Part shown: positions 8,514 through 17,705 of the stretch, in pieces | Position numbering within the stretch: the stretch's first letter is position 1 | Layout: each line of letters begins with the position of its first letter | Assembly: GCF_001422545.1 (NCBI RefSeq) | Contig: NZ_LMLE01000008.1 | Location: 237,946-301,945, forward strand | Source: Pedobacter sp. Leaf41 | GTDB taxonomy: Bacteria > Bacteroidota > Bacteroidia > Sphingobacteriales > Sphingobacteriaceae | Length of the DNA: 64,000 bases | Direction of reading: 5' to 3' | Position numbers and translations under genes: made by a program | The notes under the pieces: generated by a model | Databases searched by the model: none | Seen by the model: only the letters and a program-made list of their open reading frames with translations | What the model was told of the DNA's origin: nothing

Positions 8514-10061
8514 ATGGCCGAAGTAGGTTTAAAAAAATGGATTATCACATTCACAGTGATCACCGCTTCTTTACTGGAGCTGATTGATACAACCATTGTG
8601 AATGTGGCCATCCCACAAATACAGGGAAACTTGGGCGCTACCCTGGAGGATATCGCCTGGCTATCTACTGGTTACGCCGTTGCGAATGTAATCATCCTAC
8701 CCATGTCGGGTTGGTTGGGAAGCCGTTTTGGGCGTAAAAATTATTTCTTAACCTCTATCATTGTTTTTACACTCGTTTCATTTTTGTGCGGTAATGCCAC
8801 ATCATTAAATGAGCTAATTTTATTTAGGATTTTACAAGGTGTAGCCGGGGGAGGTTTAATTTCAACCGCACAAGCCATTTTGATAGAAACCTGGCCTCGC
8901 GAAGATGTGGGTATTGCAACGGCCTTGTTTGGCTTAGGAGCTGTTGTTGGTCCAACCGTTGGCCCAACCATTGGTGGTTACATTTTAGAAATTGCCGATT
9001 GGCCTTGGATTTTCTACGTAAATATTCCTGTCGGGATACTCGCCGCCTACTGTACCTACACATTTATTCGAGAGACGCCGAAAGATGGGCAGGGTAAACC
9101 AGTCGATTGGTGGGGAATAGCCTTACTCGCCGTAGCGGTAGGTAGTTTACAAACCGTATTGGAAAAAGGCGAAAGTGAAGATTGGTTTTCTACTCCATAC
9201 ATAACAGCATTAGCGGTAGTATCGGTTTTTGGGTTATTATTATTCATCTGGCGTGAAACTGCCACCGATCACCCTATTGTGAATCTTCGGATTATGAAAA
9301 AGCGAAGTTTCTCCATCGGGATGTTCACATCCTTTATTTTAGGATTTGGTTTATATGGTTCCGTTTTCGTGTTTCCAGTTTTTGCCCAAAACTTGTTAGG
9401 GTTTACCCCTTTACAAACCGGAAAGCTTTTCATTGCTGGCGGTATTTGTACCATTGCCATGATGCCTTTTATTGGTATTATGCTTAAAAAAGGTGTACCA
9501 GCACAATTTATGGCAACAGGAGGAATGTTTTTATTCTTCGTTTTCTGTTGGATGTTGAGCAATTCTACCCTGGCATCAGGAACAGGAGATTTTTTCTGGC
9601 CACTGGTAATCAGAGGATTTGGAATGGCCTTGTTATTCGTTCCATTAACCACCCTGGCGATGCAGGATTTATCTGGTGCTGAAATTGGACAAGGATCGGG
9701 CTTGAATAACATGAGCAGGCAATTAGGTGGATCATTCGGTATTGCTGCTTTAACAACATTAATCCACATTCGTTCTGGTTTTCATAGAAGTACTTTACTT
9801 GCCAACATTAACGAATATAACCCTGCATTTATTCAAAAATTGAATGCCTTAACGAGTGGTTTTATGGCCAAAGGCTCATCCTTCATTGATGCTAAATTGA
9901 TGGCAATGAAAGCAATTGAAGGAACCGTGATTAAACAGACGATGTTGCTCACTTATAATGATGCTTACTGGGTTGCAGGATTAATTATGTTGTTCTCGAT
10001 CCCACTCTTATATCTGCAAAAATTTAAGAAAAACGCAAATATTGTTACCGATGCACACTAA
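8514..10061 (+). CDS. DHA2-family MFS drug:H+ antiporter (EmrB/QacA type)
   Basis: A 515-residue transporter with about 14 predicted helices. TM1 carries the DHA2 signature LIDTTIVNVAIPQI, the loop after TM2 has MFS motif A (GWLGSRFGRK), and the antiporter motif region GLGAVVGPTVGPTIGG is present. It is expected to export drugs or amphiphiles with the adjacent adaptor and channel. It is the last gene of the operon and is followed by a strong terminator hairpin. Substrates cannot be deduced from the sequence. Confidence 0.92.
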   Translation: MAEVGLKKWIITFTVITASLLELIDTTIVNVAIPQIQGNLGATLEDIAWLSTGYAVANVIILPMSGWLGSRFGRKNYFLTSIIVFTLVSFLCGNATSLNELILFRILQGVAGGGLISTAQAILIETWPREDVGIATALFGLGAVVGPTVGPTIGGYILEIADWPWIFYVNIPVGILAAYCTYTFIRETPKDGQGKPVDWWGIALLAVAVGSLQTVLEKGESEDWFSTPYITALAVVSVFGLLLFIWRETATDHPIVNLRIMKKRSFSIGMFTSFILGFGLYGSVFVFPVFAQNLLGFTPLQTGKLFIAGGICTIAMMPFIGIMLKKGVPAQFMATGGMFLFFVFCWMLSNSTLASGTGDFFWPLVIRGFGMALLFVPLTTLAMQDLSGAEIGQGSGLNNMSRQLGGSFGIAALTTLIHIRSGFHRSTLLANINEYNPAFIQKLNALTSGFMAKGSSFIDAKLMAMKAIEGTVIKQTMLLTYNDAYWVAGLIMLFSIPLLYLQKFKKNANIVTDAH

Positions 10062-10099
10062 AATTGGCAAACAAGTGGCGTAAAAAATGTCAGAAAACA

Positions 10100-10135
10100 A
10101 AAACAGCCGGTGTATTTTATTACATCGGCTGTTTT
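10100..10135 (+). terminator. Rho-independent terminator of the efflux operon
   Basis: The stem AAAACAGCCG / CGGCTGTTTT extends inward through a G-T wobble and TGTA/TACA to a short AT loop, and ends in a T run. The remaining bases up to the ppc gene are AT-rich with no gene visible. Confidence 0.85.
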
Positions 10136-10323
10136 AACCCAAAAAATTAACAATCAATGCAATGCCCTTAAACATTGCAAATGTTCTTACATGGCTACAT
10201 AGTAGCCAAATAAGATTCTAAAATTAAAAATTATTCTATAATTATCCAAATTGTAAGCCCTAGAATTTTAATACCTTATGCATTTTTTGTAGTATTACCG
10301 TATACAAAACTATTGTTTAAGCT

Positions 10324-12909
10324 ATGCCAAAACTTCGTTTAACAACACAACGAGAATCAATTTTTAATAATGAGGTTATCTCAAAATTCGAACTCTTTAA
10401 TAGTTTGTTTTTAACCCTTCCATTTTATAAAATAAAGGATACCGGAACATTATTGCCCCTATTTTTTAAAAGTTGCGAAGAAGGGATAGAAAACGGCCAG
10501 AAGCCAGCTCAAATTATCGAAGAGTTTTTCGCCAAGTTTACAAGTTATACGGATAGGAAAGACATTATCGATTTACTATTCCGCTTTATTCAATACATAG
10601 AGCGCCAGGTTGTGCTTTTTGATGCCGTTGAAGATGCCTCATTTACGAAGTTAAACACTACAGATGAGCAAAGTACGCTCGCTTTCATTTTAAAAAAGAA
10701 TGCGGACAATAAGCCCATGTTGGCCAAAATTGAAAAGCTTATCGATGAGTTATCGCTACGTTTGGTTTTAACGGCTCACCCCACTCAATTTTATCCTGGT
10801 AATGTTCTGGCAATTATTACTGACTTAACCAAAGCTATTCGTGATAACGATATTACGGCAATGAATTCTTTGCTGCAACAACTCGGTAAGACACCATTTT
10901 TCAATAAGAAATCGCCAACTCCGGTTGATGAAGCTCTAAATCTTGCCTGGTTTTTAGAAAATACCTTTTACTTCGCTGCGGCAAACATTCAAGAGGAGAT
11001 CGACCAAAATTTAGACGAATATAATCTTGAAACTAAGAAGATTTTGGAGCTAGGGTTCTGGCCAGGCGGGGATAGAGATGGCAATCCAAACATCCATGCT
11101 GATACGACGCTGGAGGTTTCCAAGATGTTGCGGCAAATCCTGTTCCGTTGTTACTATCGTGATTTTAGAGTAATTAAACGCCGCATTACCTTTAGAGGTG
11201 TAGAAGAAAATATTTCGAAATTACATGATGTGCTTTATCAGAATGCTTTTGATCAAAGCTGCGAACTGCATGATATTTCTGATGAGTTACGCGAAAACCT
11301 AAATAAAATTAAGGATACGCTTTTGCAAGAGCACGAAGGTTTATTTGTTGATTTAGTTAACGATTTAATCCGCAAAATTGATTTATACGGTAATTATTTT
11401 GCCTCATTAGACATTCGTCAGGATAGCAGGGTATTGAGAAGCGTTCATGCTTATTGCCGTCAAAATAAGCCAATATCATCTTTATACCCTAAAAATTACG
11501 ATCAATTATCAGAGATCGAAAAACTAAAACTTATCTCTTTTAAAGAAGCAAAGCCTGTTTATGCTAGTGAAGGAGATGCTTTGATTGAAGATACCATTCA
11601 AACCATCAAAGAAATTAAGGGCATTCAGAGACGGAATGGAGAAAAAGCTTGCCATCGATTTATCATTAGTAATTGCCAGCAAGCCAGCGACATTTTACAG
11701 TTGATTGAGCTTTTCCTTTGGAATGGCTGGAGCAAAGACAACCTCACCATTGATTTTGTGCCACTCTTTGAAACCGTTAACGATTTGAAAGGTGCTGCAG
11801 TAATTATGGATACGCTGTATAGCAACCCGTTTTACAAAGCGCATTTGGCTAACCGTGGAAATAAGCAAGACATTATGCTCGGTTATTCTGACAGTACCAA
11901 AGACGGTGGTTATCTAATGGCAAATTGGTCAATTTTCAATGGTAAAACTTCACTTTCTGAGGTTTCTAAAAAACATAATATTCAGCTGGCATTCTTTGAT
12001 GGTCGCGGTGGTCCGCCTTCTCGTGGTGGGGGTAAAACGCACCGTTTCTACGCTTCAATGGGAAAAGAAATTGCCAATAAAAACATACAGTTAACCGTTC
12101 AGGGACAAACCATCAGTTCGCAGTATGGTTCAATTGAAAGTGCAGAATTTAATATCGAACAATTAATCAATGCGGGTATTTCGTCTGGATTAAAAGAGAA
12201 ACACAATGTTTTGTTAGATCCTGAAAATAAGGCCTTGCTTGATGAAATGGCCGATGATGGATACAAGGCTTTCGTCGATCTACGTGAGCATCCGCTTTTT
12301 GTGAGTTATCTCGAAAAACTTTCCCCTTTGAAACTACTTTCACAGGCAAATATTAGCAGCCGACCAGTTAAAAGAAACGGTGGCGGGGAAATGAAGCTCG
12401 AAGATTTGAGAGCGATTAGTTTTGTTACCGCCTGGAGTATGCTGAAGCAAAATGTTCCTGGCTTTTACGGAATGGGAACAGCTATGAAAAACCAGGAGAA
12501 AGCGGGCAATTGGAGTAAAGTAGTTAAGGTTTACGAAGATTCTGATTATTTAAAAACCATTGTGGATAACTGCATGATGAGCATGAGCAAATCAGACTTC
12601 GTTATTACAGCTCATTTAGCCAATGATAAAACTTTTGGCGCTTTCTGGGCTCAACTACATCATGAATTTGAATTAACCAAAGAGATGCTTTTAAAACTAT
12701 CAGGGCAAGAAACTTTAATGGCAAATTATCCTGTGGATAAAAAATCTATCGCTACCCGCGAGAAAATCATTTTACCGTTGGTTTTAATTCAACATTTCGC
12801 TTTGGAAAAATTGCAGCATGATCAAAATGAAAAGGACCAAACAGCTTTGGAAAAATTAGCGGTTAGAACGGTTTTCGGTATTGTAAATGCCGGTAGGAAT
12901 TTGGCTTAA
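10324..12909 (+). CDS. ppc: Phosphoenolpyruvate carboxylase
   Basis: An 861-residue cytosolic enzyme that carboxylates PEP with bicarbonate to oxaloacetate, replenishing the TCA cycle. Family motifs are complete: LTAHPTQ with catalytic H152, FWPGGDRDGNPN (246-256), GYSDSTKDGGYL, and the glycine loop FDGRGGPPSRGGG around residues 558-570. The C-terminus NAGRNLA is a variant of the usual PEP-carboxylase end. The length is typical of the shorter Bacteroidota form. It is a monocistronic gene between two terminators. A conserved-looking AT-rich stretch precedes the ATG, but no full promoter match is evident. Confidence 0.95.
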   Translation: MPKLRLTTQRESIFNNEVISKFELFNSLFLTLPFYKIKDTGTLLPLFFKSCEEGIENGQKPAQIIEEFFAKFTSYTDRKDIIDLLFRFIQYIERQVVLFDAVEDASFTKLNTTDEQSTLAFILKKNADNKPMLAKIEKLIDELSLRLVLTAHPTQFYPGNVLAIITDLTKAIRDNDITAMNSLLQQLGKTPFFNKKSPTPVDEALNLAWFLENTFYFAAANIQEEIDQNLDEYNLETKKILELGFWPGGDRDGNPNIHADTTLEVSKMLRQILFRCYYRDFRVIKRRITFRGVEENISKLHDVLYQNAFDQSCELHDISDELRENLNKIKDTLLQEHEGLFVDLVNDLIRKIDLYGNYFASLDIRQDSRVLRSVHAYCRQNKPISSLYPKNYDQLSEIEKLKLISFKEAKPVYASEGDALIEDTIQTIKEIKGIQRRNGEKACHRFIISNCQQASDILQLIELFLWNGWSKDNLTIDFVPLFETVNDLKGAAVIMDTLYSNPFYKAHLANRGNKQDIMLGYSDSTKDGGYLMANWSIFNGKTSLSEVSKKHNIQLAFFDGRGGPPSRGGGKTHRFYASMGKEIANKNIQLTVQGQTISSQYGSIESAEFNIEQLINAGISSGLKEKHNVLLDPENKALLDEMADDGYKAFVDLREHPLFVSYLEKLSPLKLLSQANISSRPVKRNGGGEMKLEDLRAISFVTAWSMLKQNVPGFYGMGTAMKNQEKAGNWSKVVKVYEDSDYLKTIVDNCMMSMSKSDFVITAHLANDKTFGAFWAQLHHEFELTKEMLLKLSGQETLMANYPVDKKSIATREKIILPLVLIQHFALEKLQHDQNEKDQTALEKLAVRTVFGIVNAGRNLA

Positions 12910-12990
12910 GAGATTTTGTAAACCTCGTAGATTTTGAAGCAAATTTGCTTAACATATAAGGCATTTAAGGAAATATAAGTTTTAGTTAGC

Positions 12991-13020
12991 AAGGTCTGTG
13001 TCTTTCACAGACCTTTTTTT
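12991..13020 (+). terminator. Rho-independent terminator of ppc
   Basis: A 10-bp stem (AAGGTCTGTG / CACAGACCTT) with a 5-nt loop is followed by seven T. It is a classical intrinsic terminator on the plus strand. Confidence 0.88.
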
Positions 13021-13026
13021 GAACTT

Positions 13027-13234
13027 GTCATTCTGAACGCAGTGAAGAATCCCTAAAATAGTTGAAGAAAAGTAACGTTCAGCGATCACACAATTATGGT
13101 AAGAGATTCCCCATGCAACTCAAATTGATATAAATATGAACGGTCGTCACCCTGAACTTCTTTCGGGGTCTTAATGGCAAAGCGGCAAAGCCGGGAAGAT
13201 TCTGATCGCGAATTTCCGGGAAAGCATGACGGAG
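13027..13234. repeat. Dispersed intergenic repeat remnants (CATTCTGAACGCAG family)
   Basis: The stretch holds TCATTCTGAACGCAGTGAAG near its left end and degenerate pieces (GTCACCCTGAAC, TTTCGGGGTC, GCATGACGGAG) to the right. Together they look like an imperfect mobile palindrome. A close relative of the first element lies at 19748. No gene is visible here. Confidence 0.5.
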
Positions 13235-13278
13235 TAGGTGAAGAAAATCAAGCAAGGGCGTTGCGCCCAAAAACAAAA

Positions 13279-13306
13279 AAACCCTTTGCGAAAACACAAA
13301 GGGTTT
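13279..13306 (-). terminator. Terminator of the peroxiredoxin operon
   Basis: The stem AAACCCTTTG / CAAAGGGTTT has an 8-nt loop and an A run on its plus-strand left side, so the minus-strand RNA ends in a U tract 28 nt past the DUF6952 stop. Confidence 0.82.
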
Positions 13307-13333
13307 GATATTTTAAAGAGCCTGATTAGAAAA

Positions 13334-13582
13334 CTATCTATCAATCGAGCCCATTACTTTTTGACCGAAAGCGTTAAGTGCATCTTTTTCAGCCGCACCA
13401 TCGCTTACCATCTGGTGTACCTCAAGCGCACCACAAATATTGGTAATCATTTCGCCAGCAACATCAACTTCGTGCTCGCTAACCCCTCTAAACTCACAGA
13501 AAGCCTCTAAAACTTCTAAAGTGGTTTCCAATTGAGCAGTAGTGGTATTTTGAAATAATTGTCTTATAACCGGAATTTTCAT
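13334..13582 (-). CDS. DUF6952 family small protein
   Basis: An 82-residue soluble acidic protein, predicted to be all-helical, with no signal peptide. It begins MKIPVIRQLFQ and contains the block EAFCEFRGVSEHEVDVAGEM. I recognise it as the DUF6952 family found in Bacteroidota beside peroxiredoxin and thioredoxin genes; no activity is known. Its start abuts the stop of the thioredoxin gene (1-bp overlap), so it is translated with it. The context suggests a role in peroxide handling, which is inference. The single cysteine near residue 28 could be examined. Confidence 0.7.
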   Translation of the reverse strand: MKIPVIRQLFQNTTTAQLETTLEVLEAFCEFRGVSEHEVDVAGEMITNICGALEVHQMVSDGAAEKDALNAFGQKVMGSIDR

Positions 13583-13890
13583 TACTTAATCTTGTTAAAA
13601 AGTTCAATTAAACCTTCCGCTTTGTTGGTTTGTACCTGATCTACCAAATTACCGCCTTCGAAAGCTGCAAAAGTTGGTAAATTATCAACGTTTGCAAATT
13701 TGCGTGAATTTGGAAGTTTTTCGGCATCAACAATTAAGAAAGCTACGTCTTCATTTTCAGCAGCCAGTTTTTTAAACTTCGGTTTCATGATTCTGCAGTT
13801 ACCGCACCAAGATGCAGCATACTGAACCATAACTTTCGAGTTATCGGACAAATACTGTTGAAGATTATCTTCTGTCAATTCTAAAAACAT
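13582..13890 (-). CDS. Thioredoxin-family protein (WCGNC)
   Basis: A 102-residue thioredoxin-fold protein without a signal peptide. The active-site motif is WCGNC (C29 and C32) instead of WCGPC, and the conserved cis-proline appears in NLPTFAAF. It lies 14 bp downstream of the peroxiredoxin gene and directly before DUF6952. The arrangement strongly suggests that it reduces that peroxiredoxin in the cytoplasm. The altered CGNC dipeptide will shift its redox potential relative to classical thioredoxin. Confidence 0.9.
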   Translation of the reverse strand: MFLELTEDNLQQYLSDNSKVMVQYAASWCGNCRIMKPKFKKLAAENEDVAFLIVDAEKLPNSRKFANVDNLPTFAAFEGGNLVDQVQTNKAEGLIELFNKIK

Positions 13891-13904
13891 AACGTTTTAT
13901 TTAA

Positions 13905-14537
13905 TTAGTTAGCAGCTAAATATTCAGCAACGCCGGTTCTGTTTGCGTTCATTGCTTCTTTTCCTTCTTCCCAGTTTGCAGGACAAACTTCGCCGTGTTT
14001 TTGAACGTGCGCATAAGCGTCAATTAAACGCAAATATTCTTTCACGTTTCTGCCTAATGGCATATCGTTAACACTTTCGTGGAAAACTTTACCAGTTTCG
14101 TCGATTAAGTAAGTTGCTCTGAAAGAAACATTTGAGCCAGAGAATGATTCATTTCCTTCTTCATCGTAGTTAACTTCCTGATCTAAAATATCTAAAATTC
14201 CTGATAATTGTCTGTGGGTATCAGCTAAAATCGGGTATGTAACACCTTCAATTCCGCCGTTATCTTTCGGTGTATTTAACCATGCGAAGTGAACTTCGTT
14301 AGTATCGCAAGATGCACCAATTACAATTGTATTTCTTTTTTCGAACTCAGGTAAAGCAGCTTGGAAAGCATGTAATTCTGTAGGGCAAACAAAAGTAAAA
14401 TCTTTTGGATACCAGAACAATAACACCTTGCTATTCTTATTTACAGCCTCTTCAAATACATTGATTTTCAAGTCATCACCCATGTCTGACATTGCATCAA
14501 TACTAACACTCGGAAATTTTTTACCTACTATTGCCAT
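13905..14537 (-). CDS. 2-Cys peroxiredoxin (AhpC/Prx1 type)
   Basis: A 210-residue peroxidase that reduces hydrogen peroxide and alkyl hydroperoxides. The peroxidatic cysteine C51 sits in FTFVCPTELHAF and the resolving cysteine C185 in HGEVCPANW, so it is a typical 2-Cys enzyme. A longer frame from a TTG at 14564 would add RYKIKTKI, but the ATG at 14537 begins MAIVGKKFPSV, the usual family start, and leaves room for the promoter. First gene of the peroxiredoxin-thioredoxin-DUF6952 operon. Confidence 0.92.
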   Translation of the reverse strand: MAIVGKKFPSVSIDAMSDMGDDLKINVFEEAVNKNSKVLLFWYPKDFTFVCPTELHAFQAALPEFEKRNTIVIGASCDTNEVHFAWLNTPKDNGGIEGVTYPILADTHRQLSGILDILDQEVNYDEEGNESFSGSNVSFRATYLIDETGKVFHESVNDMPLGRNVKEYLRLIDAYAHVQKHGEVCPANWEEGKEAMNANRTGVAEYLAAN

Positions 14538-14561
14538 AATTTTTGTCTTAATTTTATAGCG

Positions 14562-14592
14562 CAAAGGTACGGCGAAAACAACTCCAAATCAA
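14562..14592 (-). promoter_or_regulatory. Promoter of the peroxiredoxin operon
   Basis: On the minus strand: TTG (14592-14590), 20-bp spacer, then TACCTTTG (14569-14562), a full Bacteroidota promoter match. The expected leader is about 20 nt before the ATG at 14537. Confidence 0.65.
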
Positions 14593-14696
14593 CCTGGATC
14601 TGGTATTTGTTAATTGTATTTATCGATGACGGTATAGTCAAAAACTATAATGATTAAAATAAATATAAATTTTGAATATATGGTTTTAATGTAGAC

Positions 14697-14776
14697 GTCA
14701 TTGCGAGGAACGAAGCGATCTTAAAGCGCCAGATTAATAGCGATTGTTATAGGATCGCTTCTTACCTTGCAATGAC
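14697..14776. repeat. Inverted repeat, CATTGCGAGG family
   Basis: The left arm (14697-14720) and right arm (14753-14776) are imperfect reverse complements built from GTCATTGCGAGGAACGAAGC. A tighter copy of the same element lies at 37480. It is a non-coding REP/REPIN-like element. Confidence 0.75.
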
Positions 14777-14881
14777 AGGGCATTTAGGGTCACTGCTTAT
14801 TAAAAGAGTTTTCGCTTCTGTTAGGTTTACCTAATAGAAACCTGCAGGTCTTGAGATAACATTAATGTAGGTTGCTAAGTT

Positions 14882-15050
14882 ACCACCCCCTTGCCCCTTC
14901 TAAAACAGGAGGGGAGTTGTTACTGCTTAGGCAAATTTTCCGTTAATTTTAGTTCAATATGTTAAACCTACCGCTAATAAATTAGGCAACATTTTTATAG
15001 CGCAATATCCAGCTCCCCTCCTTATTTTCAAGAAGGGGTTGGGGATGGTT
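14882..15050. repeat. Inverted pair of CCCCTT...GGAGGGGAG hairpins
   Basis: A hairpin-forming arm at 14882-14919 (CCCCTTGCCCCTTCT, then GGAGGGGAGTTG) recurs in reverse complement at 15010-15050, with about 90 nt between the arms. Together with the repeat at 14697 it fills the 500-bp gap between the peroxiredoxin promoter and the S9 peptidase stop. I see no gene in that gap. Confidence 0.7.
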
Positions 15051-15068
15051 TATTTAATAGTCCGAAGC

Positions 15069-17456
15069 CTATTTCTTCAATGTATTTTCATACAATTTGA
15101 ATATCCTTTTATATTCATCAGTCCAGCTGCTCGGCTCTATGAAGCCATGGTCTTCAACTGGATAAACAGCCAGTTCCCAATTGTCTTTTCCAAGTTCGAT
15201 AAAGCGCTGTGTAATCCTAACAATATCCTGAAAATGAACATTCACATCAACCATTCCATGTGCCATTAATAAATTGCCTTTTAATTTATCAGCAAAGTAA
15301 ATTGGCGAGCTTTGTTTATAGGCAATTGGGTCGTTAAAAGGTTCGTTTAAAATATTGGAAGTGTAGCCATGATTGTAATGTGCCCAATCGGTAACCGAAC
15401 GCAAAGCAGCGCCGCTGGTAAAAACGTTCGATTCATTAAACATCGCCATTAGCGTAATAAAGCCACCGTAAGAACCACCATATAAACCCACATGTTTAAG
15501 ATCAACTCCATAATTTTCTGCCAAAAACTTCACACCATCAACCTGGTCTGTTAAATCTTTTCCACCCATGTGGCGGTAAATGCCTGTTCTGTGATCACGA
15601 CCGTAACCTGAACTTGCAGTGTAATCTATGTCGATTACCGTGTAGCCGTTGTCGGCCAGCAAATTGTTGAACATAAACTCCCTAAAATAGGTACTCCAAC
15701 CGAAGTGTACATTTTGTAGATAACCAGCTCCATGAACGAAAACGACTGCCGGATGGTTTGGATGCGGCTTATCAGACTTATAAACTCTTGCGTAAACATC
15801 GGCACCATAGCGATTTTTAAACGAAACCATATCAGGTTCACGCCATTTATAAGAGTTAAATTCTTGGGTTGTAGACTCCGTAACTTTTACTGCTTTTGCC
15901 CCAATTTTGTTCGGTTGAATATATAGCTCTCCAGGTTTATTTAGATAAGAATAATTGATGGCAAGATACTTTTCATCGGGCGAGAGTGTGATGTCATTCA
16001 AACCTTTCATGGTTGTAATTTGAACTAACTCACCACCGTTTACACCAATGCTAAAGAAATTTGTAATGCCTGGATGTTCCTTATTCGATTTAAAATAAAA
16101 GTTTCGTTTGTCTTTCGCTAACTGAACCGACTGAACTTCCCATTTACCAGAGGTGAGTTGCTTTTTAGCGCCGGTTGAAATATCCGCAACATACAGGTGT
16201 GAATAACCGGTGGCCTCGCTTTGATAATAGAAATGGTTGTTATCTACCCAACCCGTGCTTCCTTGAAAAAAACCGCTAATGCCAGGGCCACCAATCCAAG
16301 CCTCATCATGCTGACGATCTATTAAATTAAATTTGCCTGTCGAAGCATCTAAGTTTAAAATCCAGCGGTCCTTATTGTCGGTAGAAGTTGCTACCATAAC
16401 TGCAGCACTTCCATTCTCATTCCACAACGGACCGAAAAAATTAACCAACCTGTCAGCATTTTTCTTTTTTAACGAATCCAGTACCTTTGGGTATTCCTTA
16501 TAAAAATCAGGAATATCTTTAATCCCTGGAATGGTAGCGGTTTGAATGGCATATATCGAATCCCTTTGCTTATCGTAAATAAAACCTTGAGATACACTTT
16601 CGTTTTCACCAACTTTGGTTCTGCCGGGAATATCTTCCGTATAACCAGATGCCGTTACATAATTTGGTACGATGGTGTTATGGTTATTTTGAGCCGGTGC
16701 CGTTAATTTGTAGGTTACAAAACGACCATTAGGGCTAATGACGACGTTGTTCAAAAACCGATCATCAGTGTAAAGCGGTTTTAAAGATTTTGTATCGCCA
16801 GATTGTACTCCGAAGCGAATTCTGCCTCCACGACCTGTACCACCACGAGTTTCTGTATTTCTTTTTTTAATGATATCGAATAGCTCTGTTTGCTGAGCCT
16901 TTAGCCAGCCATCTTGTTCCGTAGCAGGCTTGGAACCTGTTTTTACAGGAGCTTTACCCTTAACGAAATTGGTTATTTGTTTAGTTTCAGCTGTAGCCCG
17001 ATTAAGCTGAAATAAATTTTCACCTAATTGGTAAACTACATCTCCATTGCTTAAAAAAACAGGGCTACTTTCCCTCTCCAGCGTATTGGTTAACCGAGTT
17101 TCTTTCTTTGTTTTTAAATTTTGAAGATAAATATCGCCGCTCTTTTCTACCAAACCCAACGATTTATCTTTGTTGTAAACATAATTTACGTGGAGTAATT
17201 TTTCATCTTCCTGATCAACGGCTTTAACTGGTTTTGAATTTGAAGTTGATATTTTATATAATGCTTCTTTTGCTTTGTTTTCAGGATTCCAGTTAAAGTA
17301 TAAAGTTTTGCTATCTGCCGTCCAGCGGAAATTTGTAGGCGAACTTCCCATCCATTTTGGGTCTCGCATAATTTTTTCTACCGTTAATGGACCAATTTGT
17401 TGTGCGAAAGTGTACTCGCTTGAGCAAAGCAATAGGAAAAGTATATATTTCTTCAT
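15069..17456 (-). CDS. S9 family (prolyl oligopeptidase/DPP-IV-like) serine peptidase
   Basis: A 795-residue exported peptidase. A signal peptide (about 1-18, cleaved near TFA-QQ) is followed by a DPP-IV-type beta-propeller, about residues 25-520, with repeated Asp/Gly-rich blades. The C-terminal alpha/beta-hydrolase domain carries the nucleophile S662 in GLYGGSYGGF, an aspartate in the MVDVNVHFQD region and H770 in VEDHGF. It is expected to trim peptides in the periplasm, often after proline. An Arg/Gly-rich insert (NTETRGGTGRGGRIRFG) near residue 197 looks like a surface loop. Single gene; the nearest upstream gene ends in repeats. Confidence 0.9.
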   Translation of the reverse strand: MKKYILFLLLCSSEYTFAQQIGPLTVEKIMRDPKWMGSSPTNFRWTADSKTLYFNWNPENKAKEALYKISTSNSKPVKAVDQEDEKLLHVNYVYNKDKSLGLVEKSGDIYLQNLKTKKETRLTNTLERESSPVFLSNGDVVYQLGENLFQLNRATAETKQITNFVKGKAPVKTGSKPATEQDGWLKAQQTELFDIIKKRNTETRGGTGRGGRIRFGVQSGDTKSLKPLYTDDRFLNNVVISPNGRFVTYKLTAPAQNNHNTIVPNYVTASGYTEDIPGRTKVGENESVSQGFIYDKQRDSIYAIQTATIPGIKDIPDFYKEYPKVLDSLKKKNADRLVNFFGPLWNENGSAAVMVATSTDNKDRWILNLDASTGKFNLIDRQHDEAWIGGPGISGFFQGSTGWVDNNHFYYQSEATGYSHLYVADISTGAKKQLTSGKWEVQSVQLAKDKRNFYFKSNKEHPGITNFFSIGVNGGELVQITTMKGLNDITLSPDEKYLAINYSYLNKPGELYIQPNKIGAKAVKVTESTTQEFNSYKWREPDMVSFKNRYGADVYARVYKSDKPHPNHPAVVFVHGAGYLQNVHFGWSTYFREFMFNNLLADNGYTVIDIDYTASSGYGRDHRTGIYRHMGGKDLTDQVDGVKFLAENYGVDLKHVGLYGGSYGGFITLMAMFNESNVFTSGAALRSVTDWAHYNHGYTSNILNEPFNDPIAYKQSSPIYFADKLKGNLLMAHGMVDVNVHFQDIVRITQRFIELGKDNWELAVYPVEDHGFIEPSSWTDEYKRIFKLYENTLKK

Positions 17457-17571
17457 GAATTTTTGTTTGGATGCTGCAATTTAGATAATGCTCGAATTAA
17501 AGTGTTAAGGAAATGGAAATGTTACAACCTCACCCTGTTAACGTTTTTTGCTTTGGCTTCTATTGTGCGCC

Positions 17572-17661
17572 CCCTCTCCTGAAAGAGAGGGATTTTCATA
17601 ATATGAGTAAAATCGATGGGTTTAAAACACAAACGAACTTTCCCTCTCTTTCAGGAGAGGG
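17572..17661. repeat. REPIN-like element: perfect 21-bp inverted repeat of hairpin units
   Basis: The arm at 17572-17592 is an exact reverse complement of the arm at 17641-17661, and each arm is itself a hairpin (CCCTCTC-N6-GAGAGGG). Two inverted REP units 48 bp apart is the REPIN architecture. It lies between the S9 peptidase start and the stop of the FAD-like gene. Confidence 0.8.
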
Positions 17662-17705
17662 ATGCAGTGCCTAGGCTACAGCCACAAACTTTCACAGCGT
17701 GAGGC

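Noticed and set aside
9269..9769. 166-codon frame on the minus strand
   Set aside because: It is antisense to the DHA2 transporter and its Pro/Lys/Asn-rich translation has no domain; it is a shadow of the real gene.
13238..13510. 90-codon frame on the plus strand
   Set aside because: It runs antisense through a repeat, a terminator and the DUF6952 gene. Composition is not protein-like.
15039..15269. 76-codon plus-strand frame at the end of the S9 peptidase gene
   Set aside because: Antisense to a well-supported peptidase domain; no promoter.
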